Assembly: GCA_017462145.1 (NCBI GenBank)
Contig: JAFTRT010000146.1
Coordinates: 1 to 13,590, forward strand
DNA length: 13,590 nucleotides
Source: Clostridia bacterium
Lineage (GTDB): Bacteria; Bacillota_A; Clostridia; Oscillospirales; CAG-272
Direction: 5' to 3'
The notes under the pieces were generated by a model. That model was not told the DNA's origin. It did not search any database and saw only the letters and a program-made list of their open reading frames with translations. Position numbers and translations under genes: made by a program. Shown one piece after another: positions 1 to 7,319 of the stretch; within the stretch, counting starts at the first letter, position 1, and each line of letters starts with the position of its first letter.

Positions 1-609
1 ATCACCTCCATTCAGATGGACCTGAAGATCGACGGTCTGACTCCCGAAATCATCAAGGCCGCTTTGGCACAGACCCATATCGGCCGTGACTATATCATCG
101 ACGAGGTTCTGCTGAAGGCCATTCCCGCTCCCAGAGCCGAGGTCTCCAAGTATGCACCCAAGATGACCACCTTCACCATCGACCCCGACAAAATCCGTGA
201 GGTTATCGGTAAGGGCGGCTCGGTCATTCAGAAGATCGTTGCCGAGTCCGGCGCCAAGGTGGATATCAACGATGACGGCGTGATCTGCATTGCCTCCGCC
301 AACGGCGAAAGTGCCGCAAAGGCCAAGGCTATGATCGATGCCATCGTATTTGAGCCCACCGTAGGCGAGACCTACTGCGGTAAGGTTGTCAAGATTCTTG
401 CCAGCAAGGATAAGCCCAATGAGGATATCGGATGCTTTGTGGAATATGCTCCCGGCAAGGAAGGTATGGTTCACATCTCCAAGATCGCCAACCGTCGCAT
501 CAACAAGGTGACCGACGCAGGCATCGACGTAGGCTCCGACGTAAAGGTCAAGTACATGGGTCTGGACAAGAAGGGCCGCATGGACTTCTCCATCAAGGAC
601 GCAAACTAA
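1..609 (+). CDS. pnp: Polyribonucleotide nucleotidyltransferase (PNPase), C-terminal part
   Basis: PNPase degrades RNA phosphorolytically from the 3' end in the cytoplasm, releasing nucleoside diphosphates, and often works with RNase E/Y-type nucleases. The open frame runs in from the left edge (ITSIQMDLKIDGL, the end of the second RNase PH core), so the 5' part lies outside the window. Next come a linker helix, a KH domain with the RNA-binding loop in VIGKGGSVIQKI, and an S1 domain beginning GETYCGKVVKI and ending MDFSIKDAN. The protein stops soon after S1, without a long acidic tail. A hairpin follows the stop. The family assignment is very secure; only the missing N-terminal part cannot be judged. 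Confidence 0.97.
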   Translation: MTSIQMDLKIDGLTPEIIKAALAQTHIGRDYIIDEVLLKAIPAPRAEVSKYAPKMTTFTIDPDKIREVIGKGGSVIQKIVAESGAKVDINDDGVICIASANGESAAKAKAMIDAIVFEPTVGETYCGKVVKILASKDKPNEDIGCFVEYAPGKEGMVHISKIANRRINKVTDAGIDVGSDVKVKYMGLDKKGRMDFSIKDAN

Positions 610-619
610 GTTTGATTTC

Positions 620-652
620 AAGCCGAAGGGCCTCTGCGAGGTTCTTCGGCTT
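620..652 (+). terminator. Hairpin after pnp (weak or attenuating terminator)
   Basis: A 9-bp stem (AAGCCGAAG at 620-628 with CTTCGGCTT at 644-652) encloses a second 4-bp stem (CCTC/GAGG). No real T-run follows, only TTCCT, so termination is probably partial. I see no clear sigma-A promoter between 610 and 684, so the next gene may depend on readthrough from pnp. Confidence 0.5.
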
Positions 653-684
653 CCTACACCAAAACCAAAGGAGGTTCCCATCGG

Positions 685-1593
685 ATGAAACGAATTTTCG
701 AATGTTTAGACGGGGGCTCTGAGCAGCTCCAAAAGAAAAAGAAGATCACCGTCTATTCGATCCTGGTCACCATGACCGCCATCCTTCTGACACTGGCGAT
801 CTTGCTTGTATCGTCGGTGGTATCGGCGATTCGAAACAATCTGCCCGACAACAGCGAGACCGAAACCGAAGGAAACGGAACTCCGGCGGGCTTTGTTTCC
901 ACAAGCGGTCTTGCGGCTGACAACCATCTGCTGTCCTTGCCTTATGCGGGCGGCGAGCCGACGGTGGTCAAAATTGCCGATCACCGTGCCAGCAAGGACG
1001 GGGACAACGCTTACAGTATTTTGGGAACGGATGATTTGTACGCAGATGCCACTGCACTGAATGCGTTCAACGAGATGACACTGGCATTTTTGGCGGTAGC
1101 CCCCGACAATCTCTTGTACGTTTGCGATGCCTACCGTCACAACCGTCCGGATGCGGATTATGCCGCCGGCACATCCTTCTCTCTGTCCTATTCTCATGAG
1201 GGAAATCGGGATACCACCATCTACGGCGTCGACACATACGCTTGGCTTTACAGCAATGCGCACAAATACGGCTTTATTCAGCTGTACTCCACCGAGGATG
1301 TGACCGTAGACGGAACGGTGGATCGTAATAAGGCTTGCATCTTCCGCTATGTGGGCATTCCCCATGCCACCTATATTTACGGCCAAGGACAGTACAAGAC
1401 CTACTCACTGGCCGAGCACTTGGAGGCATTGACCAAACGAGCAGCAGGCAAGGCTCTGACGCTGACCGACGGCTACCGTGCCTACTACATTGCTCCCGGT
1501 GAGGCTCAGCTGATCCCAACGGCAGAGCAATACGATTACACCGTCAGCAGCAACGGAAGCGGCGGCTTCATCGTAACCTACAAAAAGAAATAA
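685..1593 (+). CDS. Membrane-anchored VanY/M15B-like protein, probable pseudoenzyme
   Basis: The 302-residue protein has a basic cytoplasmic N-terminus, one membrane helix (about 22-48), a low-complexity linker, then an extracytoplasmic domain. The domain recalls VanY-type D-Ala-D-Ala carboxypeptidases: WLYSNAHKYGFIQLYS (about 187-202) and FRYVGIPHATYI (about 220-231) match the family core, and the C-terminal YTVSSN..GGFIVTY matches tails of clostridial VanY proteins. The active-site motifs are missing. The usual SxHxxGxAxD block is replaced by residues around 162-176 without that pattern. The EPWH stretch before FRYVG reads KACI (216-219), losing the catalytic Glu and a zinc His. ATG 685 follows a strong AAAGGAGG site. 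A wall-peptide binding or sensing role is inferred; a divergent but active enzyme is less likely. Confidence 0.72.
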   Translation: MKRIFECLDGGSEQLQKKKKITVYSILVTMTAILLTLAILLVSSVVSAIRNNLPDNSETETEGNGTPAGFVSTSGLAADNHLLSLPYAGGEPTVVKIADHRASKDGDNAYSILGTDDLYADATALNAFNEMTLAFLAVAPDNLLYVCDAYRHNRPDADYAAGTSFSLSYSHEGNRDTTIYGVDTYAWLYSNAHKYGFIQLYSTEDVTVDGTVDRNKACIFRYVGIPHATYIYGQGQYKTYSLAEHLEALTKRAAGKALTLTDGYRAYYIAPGEAQLIPTAEQYDYTVSSNGSGGFIVTYKKK

Positions 1594-1599
1594 TCTATC

Positions 1600-1631
1600 G
1601 CTCCCTCGGCAAGATTGCCGAGGGAGCTTTT
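1600..1631 (+). terminator. Rho-independent terminator after the VanY-like gene
   Basis: A 13-bp perfect stem (1600-1612 with 1615-1627, GCTCCCTCGGCAA and its complement) has a minimal apical loop and is followed by TTTTG. It lies 7 bases past the stop codon and cleanly ends this transcription unit. Confidence 0.88.
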
Positions 1632-1685
1632 GTATCGGTATGTTTCGGCTCCAAATGGGCACACTAATCCAAAAAAGAGGTATCG

Positions 1686-2822
1686 ATGAAACGCTTTTCC
1701 TCTGCTCTTTTGGTCGTTCTTTGTCTTTCCATGTTGACAGGAGGCGGCGTGCACCTTCTGTTTGGTTCCAAATCCGTACGCTCGGAACGGGAAAACCGCT
1801 ATCTTACGTCCCTCCCCCGACTCACATGGAATTCGCTCTGCTCAGGGCGGTTCGCCGAGCAATTGGGGGATTTCTGCCGGGATCACATTCCCTTTCGTAC
1901 GGAGCTGGTTTCCCTGTGCAGTCTCACCCGACTCGCTTTGGGTCAGCAGGAAACAGGAGGGATCTTGGTGGGAAAGGAGGGCTTTCTGATTCCAAAGCCC
2001 AACCCCGACACGGCGGTGACCGAGGCCAATCTGCAGGCTCTTTCCACTCTGACCGAGACCTGCCAACAGAATACGCTCCCTGTCTCGGTCTTCTTTGCGC
2101 CCCGTGGGGCAGACGTTCTGCCCGATCAGCTTCCATGGCTTTACAACGGAGAACATGACCGCTTGCTCCTCTCTCGGTTGGAACAGTACCGAGAGGGCTC
2201 CACCGCTCTGGTTACCGCTTTTTTGGACACGGAGAATCCCTCATCCCTCCATTACAAAACCGATCACCACTGGAACACCGACGGTGCTTATTTGGCCTAC
2301 ACGGTGCTGGCTCGGCAAATGGGATTGACACCCTACAGCCCCCAAGCGTTTGAACGGGTCACCGTCACCCATTCCTTTTTGGGCACGTCGGACTCCAAAG
2401 CCTGTCTTCCGGGACAGCAAGCCGACACCGTGGTCTTGTATCGCTATCGGGGAGATGAGACGGTCACCGTAGAAAACGAAACGGGTGAGGTGAATCTGAC
2501 TGCTTTTTACGACCTGTCCGCTACGAAAGAAAAAGACGTCTATCGGGTATTTTTGGGGGGCAATCACGCCATGCTGCGCATCAATCTGCCAAATGAAACC
2601 TCCAAGCCTCGCCTGTTGCTGATCAAGGACAGCTATGCCAATGCTCTGATTCCCTTTTTGGCACTTCACTTTGACGTGGATGCCATCGATCCCCGTTACG
2701 GCAACACCGATCTCCAAACACTGCTGTCCCAAACCGACTACCACCGTGTTCTCGTTCTGATGGGTGCCGATACGGTAAGCGAGCAAGCAGGGCTTCTTGC
2801 CCAATTGGGGAAAAGCACTTGA
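1686..2822 (+). CDS. DHHW-family / AlgX-like SGNH protein, exported
   Basis: The 378-residue protein starts with a hydrophobic signal or anchor (about 5-26) lacking a lipobox Cys. Then comes the family's opening ENRYLTSLPRLTW with a SGRFAEQLGDFCRDHIPFR stretch (about 53-71). The naming motif, KTDHHWNTDGAY, lies at 191-202 and LIKDSYANAL at 312-321. By analogy with AlgJ/AlgX acetyltransferases, D193, H195 and S316 would form the Asp-His-Ser set, and all are present. Such proteins modify, or are suspected to modify, extracellular glycans by O-acetylation. No MBOAT (AlgI-like) membrane partner is in the window, so the acyl donor is unknown. ATG 1686 follows AAAAGAGG. The substrate is not predictable. 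Confidence 0.85.
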   Translation: MKRFSSALLVVLCLSMLTGGGVHLLFGSKSVRSERENRYLTSLPRLTWNSLCSGRFAEQLGDFCRDHIPFRTELVSLCSLTRLALGQQETGGILVGKEGFLIPKPNPDTAVTEANLQALSTLTETCQQNTLPVSVFFAPRGADVLPDQLPWLYNGEHDRLLLSRLEQYREGSTALVTAFLDTENPSSLHYKTDHHWNTDGAYLAYTVLARQMGLTPYSPQAFERVTVTHSFLGTSDSKACLPGQQADTVVLYRYRGDETVTVENETGEVNLTAFYDLSATKEKDVYRVFLGGNHAMLRINLPNETSKPRLLLIKDSYANALIPFLALHFDVDAIDPRYGNTDLQTLLSQTDYHRVLVLMGADTVSEQAGLLAQLGKST

Positions 2823-2847
2823 CAAACGGGAGAAAGAATGTTACAAT
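2819..2847 (+). promoter_or_regulatory. Sigma-A promoter of nadE
   Basis: TTGACA (2819-2824), a 17-bp spacer and TACAAT (2842-2847) with an extended TGT just upstream. This is nearly a consensus promoter. The -35 box overlaps the TGA stop (2820-2822) of the DHHW gene, so nadE is transcribed independently although the two genes almost touch. The predicted start near 2854 gives a leader of about 24 bases ending in the AAGGAG ribosome binding site. Confidence 0.88.
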
Positions 2848-2877
2848 TTCCTTGATCAAAGAAAAAAGGAGTACACC

Positions 2878-3621
2878 ATGCTTGACGTAAAAAAAGTGAC
2901 CGAGGAAGTGACCCAATGGATCCGAGATTGGTTTGAAGAAAACGGAAAGGGCTGTAACGCTGTCATCGGCATTTCGGGTGGAAAGGATTCCTCCGTGGTA
3001 GCGGCTCTGTGCGTAGCCGCCTTGGGTCGGGAACGTGTCATCGGCGTTCTCATGCCGGACGGCGTTCAGGCTGACATCGACGATGCCAAGGCACTGGTGG
3101 AGTTTTTGGGCATTCGCCATTATATCTGTAATATCCGAGAAGCAACGGCAGGCACCTTGAAAGCATTGGAGGAGTGCGGCCTCTGCCCCAACGAGCAGGC
3201 TCGTATCAATCTCCCCCCCAGAATCCGTATGTCCACTCTGTACGCCGTTTCCCAAACCCTGAACGGCCGTGTGGCCAATACCTGCAATCTCTCCGAGGAC
3301 TGGGTGGGCTATTCCACTCGTTATGGAGATTCCGCAGGCGATTTCAGCCCCTTGGCCAAGCTGACCGTCCGTGAGGTCAAGGAGATCGGCAAGCATCTGG
3401 GACTTCCTGTTTGCCTCGTGGATAAGGTTCCCTCTGACGGACTTTCGGGCAAGAGCGACGAGGATAAACTGGGCTTCACCTATGCGGTTTTGGACACCTA
3501 CATTCGGACGGGAGTTTGCGAGGATGCCGCCACGAAGGCACGGATCGACCGTCTCAACGTCATCAACGCTTTCAAGCTCAAGGTCATTCCCTCTTACGAG
3601 CCCAAAAAAGAATTACTGTAA
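2878..3621 (+). CDS. nadE: NH3-dependent NAD(+) synthetase
   Basis: NadE amidates nicotinic acid adenine dinucleotide with ATP and ammonia, the last step of NAD synthesis, in the cytoplasm. The 247-residue protein has the ATP-pyrophosphatase loop SGGKDSS (33-39). It also has the family blocks NTCNLSEDWVGYSTRYGD (134-151), PLAKLTVREVKEIGKHLGLP (158-177) and PSDGLSGKSDEDKLGFTYAVLD. There is no glutaminase (nitrilase) domain, so free ammonia is the likely nitrogen source. An in-frame ATG at 2797 lies upstream of the promoter's -35 box and is rejected; ATG 2878 has AAGGAG six bases upstream and sits downstream of the strong promoter. The gene ends in a 14-bp terminator stem shared with the convergent transporter gene. 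Confidence 0.96.
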   Translation: MLDVKKVTEEVTQWIRDWFEENGKGCNAVIGISGGKDSSVVAALCVAALGRERVIGVLMPDGVQADIDDAKALVEFLGIRHYICNIREATAGTLKALEECGLCPNEQARINLPPRIRMSTLYAVSQTLNGRVANTCNLSEDWVGYSTRYGDSAGDFSPLAKLTVREVKEIGKHLGLPVCLVDKVPSDGLSGKSDEDKLGFTYAVLDTYIRTGVCEDAATKARIDRLNVINAFKLKVIPSYEPKKELL

Positions 3622-3626
3622 ATCAA

Positions 3627-3657
3627 AACGGAGCCTTTCATCATGAAAGGCTCCGTT
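3627..3657. terminator. Bidirectional terminator between nadE and the ZIP gene
   Basis: A perfect 14-bp stem (3627-3640 with 3644-3657) has a TCA loop. It is followed by CTTTGTT on the plus strand and by TTTGATT on the minus strand. It lies between two convergent genes, only five bases from each stop codon. Confidence 0.88.
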
Positions 3658-3662
3658 CTTTG

Positions 3663-4439
3663 TTATCCCAAGGCAATATCCAACACCATCATCAAGGCAA
3701 AACCCAAGGCGGCCCCAACCGTTCCCCAGTCGCCATCCTTCTCGGCATGGCACTCCGGAATCAGCTCCCGTACCACCACGTAAAACATCGCCCCTGCGGC
3801 AAAGGAAAGAATGTAGGGCAGGATCGGTGTAAAAAAAGCAGTCAACAGAACGGTCAACAGCGCTCCCAAGGGCTCCACCACTCCCGACAGCACGCCGTAG
3901 CCAAAGGCACGGCTTTTTTTCATTCCTCCTGTGGCCAAAGGCATGGAAATGATGGCTCCCTCCGGAAGGTTTTGGAGGGCAATGCCCACAGTCAAAGCCA
4001 AAGCACTTGCGACCGTAGCCGCAGAAGCCTCGCTCCGTAAGCTTGCCAACACCACCCCAACTGCCATTCCCTCGGGCAGATTGTGCAAGGTAACGGCAAA
4101 CACCATCACAGCACTTTTGCCCAACCGACTGCGGCTTTTGGCCAAAAACCGCTCCGAAATGGGAATATGATCTGAGGCCAATAAAAGGCCAACTCCCAGC
4201 AAAAAGCCTGCCAATGCAGGCAGCCACGCCAGACCGCCGATGGCTTCTGCCATTTTCGTGGCAGGAATCAGCAACGACCAAATAGAAGCCGCCAGCATAA
4301 TACCTGCCGCAAAGCCGAGTACCCCTCGGTGCAGGCGAGCAGGCAGTGCACCTTTTAGAAAGAACACCACAGAGGCCCCCAAAGCCGTTCCCAAAAAAGG
4401 GATCATCAATCCCGTCCATATCATCCAATGTTCACCCAT
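3663..4439 (-). CDS. ZIP-family divalent metal transporter
   Basis: The 258-residue, almost wholly hydrophobic protein has about eight membrane spans. It carries the ZIP metal-site signatures: HNLPEG at 119-124 and, in the next helix, QNLPEG at 156-161, where Q replaces the His of many family members, a variation I recall from GufA-type members. A short hydrophilic loop (about 90-108) contains DHIP. These proteins move zinc, iron or manganese into the cytoplasm; the metal cannot be told from sequence. The frame is open upstream to 4574, but ATG 4439 has GGAGAAA seven bases before it and removes a non-hydrophobic extension that does not fit the family. A candidate promoter with an inverted repeat lies just upstream. 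Confidence 0.92.
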   Translation of the reverse strand: MGEHWMIWTGLMIPFLGTALGASVVFFLKGALPARLHRGVLGFAAGIMLAASIWSLLIPATKMAEAIGGLAWLPALAGFLLGVGLLLASDHIPISERFLAKSRSRLGKSAVMVFAVTLHNLPEGMAVGVVLASLRSEASAATVASALALTVGIALQNLPEGAIISMPLATGGMKKSRAFGYGVLSGVVEPLGALLTVLLTAFFTPILPYILSFAAGAMFYVVVRELIPECHAEKDGDWGTVGAALGFALMMVLDIALG

Positions 4440-4481
4440 ACGTTTCTCCGCAGATCGGTTTCGGCCAAGGCCGTTATTACC

Positions 4482-4511
4482 ATTGTATGGAGCAAACCGC
4501 CAATCGGTGAA
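4482..4511 (-). promoter_or_regulatory. Candidate ZIP-gene promoter with an inverted repeat at -35
   Basis: On the minus strand, TTCACC (4506-4511) lies 18 bp from TACAAT (4482-4487), giving a leader of about 35 bases. An inverted repeat ATCGGT-N5-ACCGAT (4503-4508 and 4514-4519) covers the -35 box, where a repressor could block polymerase. Another ATCGGT half-site occurs at 4454-4459. The promoter assignment is moderate and the operator idea speculative. Confidence 0.45.
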
Positions 4512-4558
4512 AAACCGATGGACAGAAGCAACATCCTGCTGTGATGTTGCAACGATCA

Positions 4559-4590
4559 AACCGCCCCGACGCATTCACGTCGGGGCGGTT
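4559..4590 (-). terminator. Terminator of the sigma-factor operon
   Basis: A perfect 13-bp GC-rich stem (4559-4571 with 4578-4590; AACCGCCCCGACG and its complement) has a 6-base loop. It lies directly after the stop codon (4593-4595) of the large minus-strand gene and is followed on that strand by TGATCGTT, a poor T-run. Its stem strength makes termination likely. Confidence 0.78.
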
Positions 4591-4592
4591 GT

Positions 4593-6650
4593 TTAAGCTT
4601 GGTAGCCGAGTGCGGCCAAACAGTCCGGTGTAAAGCAATCCACAGGATCTGACCAAGTCACACGGTTCGGGGCTCCATTGGTCCAATGGTAGTGTGCAAT
4701 GGCAACGTAGCAATGTGGAACGGTTACGGTTCCGTTTGCCGCCAAGGGGGTACTGGTATCACTCAGAACGATCTGACCGATCACATCACCCTTTTGGATG
4801 CGATCGCCCACCTTCCAGCCCGTATTGGTCATTCCTGCAAGCATATAAGCATAGCCGTCGTCGGTCAAAATGGTAATACGGGTATTGCTGTAAAGACCGT
4901 TGTCAGAAGCACCGCAATATACCACCGTTCCCGTGGCCATGGCACATACATCACTTCCCTCTGCGGCACCGATGGCAAAAGACTGGTGTACCAGCGTACC
5001 GCTGACGGGAAGCAGATCCAACCGGATCGGGCTCCAATGTGCCGTCATAGACGGCATCGCTTCATATTGGATCGCAAGCGTTGCACGGAGCACACCCGGA
5101 TGTTGACCGATGCTGCCCCCGTTGTATCGACCATCGGACTCGCTCAACAGTTTGACCGAAAGCGACCCCTTTTGAGGGGTACTCTGCCCCGTCCAGGTCC
5201 AACCAAGAAAGCGGTAGCCTTCTTTGGTTGGAATCGAATAGGTTAGCCCGGTATCGTAGGAATATTCAAAACCGTAAACCGTTTTCTCCGAATCCGGATC
5301 TTGATAGGAGGACATCCAAGTAAAGCTGCCGCCTTGCAAGTCAAACGTCGTTTCCGTTACAAAATATTGAATGGCCTCCCATCTTGCCGTCAGGGTCATA
5401 GACTCGGTGACACTGTGGCCTCCAAAGCTCCACAGTTCTTCCCCGTAATACCATCCGAGGAAGAGATACCCCGCTCGGGTGGGCTTCGACGGCTCGATGA
5501 CCTTGCCGCCCTCCCAGACCGTTTGCGGTAAGACGGGGCTGCCGCCTGCGCTGTCAAAGGTCACGGTATATTCGATCTTGGCAGCCAAATTTCCGTTCAC
5601 CAGATCAAAGAGCCATTCCTCCTCGGTTCCCTCGTATCCGAATTTTTCACAGTACAGCTCGTAGGCCGATTTGCCGTTTTCGCCTTTGATATTCCCCAAA
5701 TGGATCCCGGTTCCGTCTGTCAGGGTAATGACCAACTCTGAATTCTCCGTAATGGTAATGGTTGCGATGCCAACACCGTCCTCACCCTTTTCACCCACCA
5801 CTCGGCCAAGGTTTACCGTATGACCGTCGGTATAGGTCAGACAAAGCTCGCCCTCATCATTGATCTTGGACTCGGAGATACCGATGCCGTCTGCGCCCTT
5901 GACGTTACCAAGGTTGATCACCGTTCCGTTGGTCAAGGTCACCGTCAGCTCACCGTTTTCGTTGATGGCAATTCCGTCGATTCCAACTCCGTCCTGACCG
6001 TCCTTGCCAACCACTCGGCCCAGATTCACCGTCTCACCCGTAGCAAAGCCTACGATCAGATTGCCGTTCCCGTCAATCTGTACCGCCGACAGACTCATTC
6101 CGTTTCCGCCGTGCGGCTTGCCCAAGGCCAGTTCCCGATCGTTGGCAAGACCCAAGGACAGATGGCCGTCAGCATTCATTTTTGCGCCCGTCACCACCGT
6201 GTCGGGAGTGGTTCCGGTGCTCAAAAGACCAATGCGGTTACCCAGGCTAATGGCGTTTCCTGAAGTCAACTGCAAGAACAGATCCCCCGCATCGTTGGCG
6301 GTTAGATCCGAGATCCCCTCCGTGCCCTCGTTCAGCACCGAGAAGGTGGCAGTCGTGCCGTCCTCATAGGTAATGGTATAGATCACGGCAGAGCCATCCG
6401 TTCCCGTCCGCTCCACCGTAACGATCGCCGGATCCTCCCGCAGAAGCAGAGGAATGGCCACCGCAGAGCCGATCACCAACAGCGCAAGCACAGCGGCCAA
6501 CAACAAAAGCCGAACTCGCTTTCCGCTCTTCTTGGGAGCAGGAGCGGAATGCTTTTCCAGTAAAGCGAACCGTTTTTCCGTATTGCGCTCGATGATATCA
6601 TCATCCAGCTTGGACAACAGCTCCAAATGCAGGTCTCGATTGCTTTTCAT
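4593..6650 (-). CDS. Sigma-linked single-pass membrane protein with repeats and degenerate M23 domain
   Basis: The 685-residue protein has a charged cytoplasmic N-terminus (1-46, LLSKLDDDIIERN), as in putative anti-sigma partners, and one membrane helix (about 48-70). Outside follow about six 32-38 residue units (113-328) patterned IxINexGeLxVTLTdGtxxNLGxVxG, joined by short Gly-rich linkers such as GKDGQDG. Next are GKSAYELYCEKFGYEGTEEEWL (broken here only by description; about 326-347), an InlB-type repeat (360-425), a looser second one (430-540), and an M23/LytM-like C-terminus (543-685). M23 zinc residues are mostly lost: H555 is kept but the +4 Asp is A559, and the HxH motif reads HCY (646-648). 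ATG 6650 overlaps the sigma stop as ATGA, with AGGAGG upstream. I infer a wall-sensing anti-sigma or sigma-dependent surface protein; neither is proven. Confidence 0.8.
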   Translation of the reverse strand: MKSNRDLHLELLSKLDDDIIERNTEKRFALLEKHSAPAPKKSGKRVRLLLLAAVLALLVIGSAVAIPLLLREDPAIVTVERTGTDGSAVIYTITYEDGTTATFSVLNEGTEGISDLTANDAGDLFLQLTSGNAISLGNRIGLLSTGTTPDTVVTGAKMNADGHLSLGLANDRELALGKPHGGNGMSLSAVQIDGNGNLIVGFATGETVNLGRVVGKDGQDGVGIDGIAINENGELTVTLTNGTVINLGNVKGADGIGISESKINDEGELCLTYTDGHTVNLGRVVGEKGEDGVGIATITITENSELVITLTDGTGIHLGNIKGENGKSAYELYCEKFGYEGTEEEWLFDLVNGNLAAKIEYTVTFDSAGGSPVLPQTVWEGGKVIEPSKPTRAGYLFLGWYYGEELWSFGGHSVTESMTLTARWEAIQYFVTETTFDLQGGSFTWMSSYQDPDSEKTVYGFEYSYDTGLTYSIPTKEGYRFLGWTWTGQSTPQKGSLSVKLLSESDGRYNGGSIGQHPGVLRATLAIQYEAMPSMTAHWSPIRLDLLPVSGTLVHQSFAIGAAEGSDVCAMATGTVVYCGASDNGLYSNTRITILTDDGYAYMLAGMTNTGWKVGDRIQKGDVIGQIVLSDTSTPLAANGTVTVPHCYVAIAHYHWTNGAPNRVTWSDPVDCFTPDCLAALGYQA
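5667..6314 (-). repeat. Six beta-hairpin repeat units with collagen-like linkers (coding)
   Basis: Residues 113-328 of the membrane protein repeat a 32-38 residue unit. The best copies are IAINENGELTVTLTNGT then INLGNVKG, SKINDEGELCLTYTDGH then VNLGRVVG, and ITITENSELVITLTDGT then IHLGNIKG. Linkers GKDGQDG, GADG, GEKGEDG and GENG resemble short Gly-X-Y runs. Similar units occur in phage fibres and surface proteins, which suggests an extended stalk. Confidence 0.75.
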
Positions 6651-7231
6651 AAATAATAGCCCTCCTCCTGCAAACGCTTCTTCAAGCCCTCCCGAATGGT
6701 TGCCAGCTCTCTGAATACCGTGCTTTCGCTCATCTGCAGCATTTGTGCAATATCGGCAACACGATCGGCATAATAATAGCGACACACAAAAATAAACTCT
6801 GCCCGAGGAGTCAGAGAACGCAGATAATCATTGAGAATGGAGGCGATGGCCGATACCACGCCGTCATCCCGATATTGCACACATTCGTCCAACTCATCCA
6901 AGGAAACCGTCAGCTCGGACGGAACACGCTTTTCTGCGGTTTTGGCACGGAATTTATCCACTGCCGTATTCCGCATGATCTTGGCCAAAAACGCCCGAAA
7001 CAGGGACGGTCTGGCAGGGGGGATCCGATTCCACGTTCCCAAATAGGTGTCATTGAGGCATTCCTCGCAATCCGATCGATCGTGCACAATATGATAGGCG
7101 ATGGTGTACAGATATTTCCCATATTTTCGATCGGTCTCTCGGATGGCTTCCTCGTCTCTGCCCCAATACAGCTCAACGATCTCATCATCCTCCAAAAAAC
7201 GGCCTCTTTCTTGTTCGGTCAATTGTTTCAT
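6647..7231 (-). CDS. ECF-like sigma-70 family RNA polymerase sigma factor
   Basis: The 194-residue protein has only the two domains needed to steer polymerase. Region 2 (about 24-95) includes YLYTIAYHIVHDRSDCEECLNDTYLGTW (28 residues shown by position 40-68 rather than as a signature) and FLAKIMRNTAVDKFR. Region 4 (about 130-190) has LTPRAEFIFVCRYYYADRVADIAQML and a helix-turn-helix, MSESTVFRELATIREGLKKRL. It has no region 1.1 or 3. ATG 7231 follows GAGGGAG. Its TGA overlaps the next gene's ATG by four bases, so their translation is probably coupled, the usual arrangement of a sigma factor with its membrane regulator. The target genes are unknown. The 88-bp gap to the HAD gene probably holds its own promoter, but I cannot name the boxes. 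Confidence 0.92.
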   Translation of the reverse strand: MKQLTEQERGRFLEDDEIVELYWGRDEEAIRETDRKYGKYLYTIAYHIVHDRSDCEECLNDTYLGTWNRIPPARPSLFRAFLAKIMRNTAVDKFRAKTAEKRVPSELTVSLDELDECVQYRDDGVVSAIASILNDYLRSLTPRAEFIFVCRYYYADRVADIAQMLQMSESTVFRELATIREGLKKRLQEEGYYL

Positions 7232-7319
7232 TCTGACTCCCTCTTTTACTTGATTTCATCGGTCTCTACTATTCAAGTCGTTTTTTGAGGGCAAATCCTC
7301 GCATGTTTTTCAAAAAAAG

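Noticed and set aside
2623..3396. 257-codon minus-strand frame opposite nadE and the DHHW gene
   Set aside because: It is antisense to two well-supported genes, crosses their junction and lacks domain features.
4440..4558. Metal-sensing riboswitch upstream of the ZIP gene
   Set aside because: The predicted leader is only about 35 bases after the candidate promoter, and I could not match the interval to a NiCo or Mn (yybP-ykoY) riboswitch consensus by eye.
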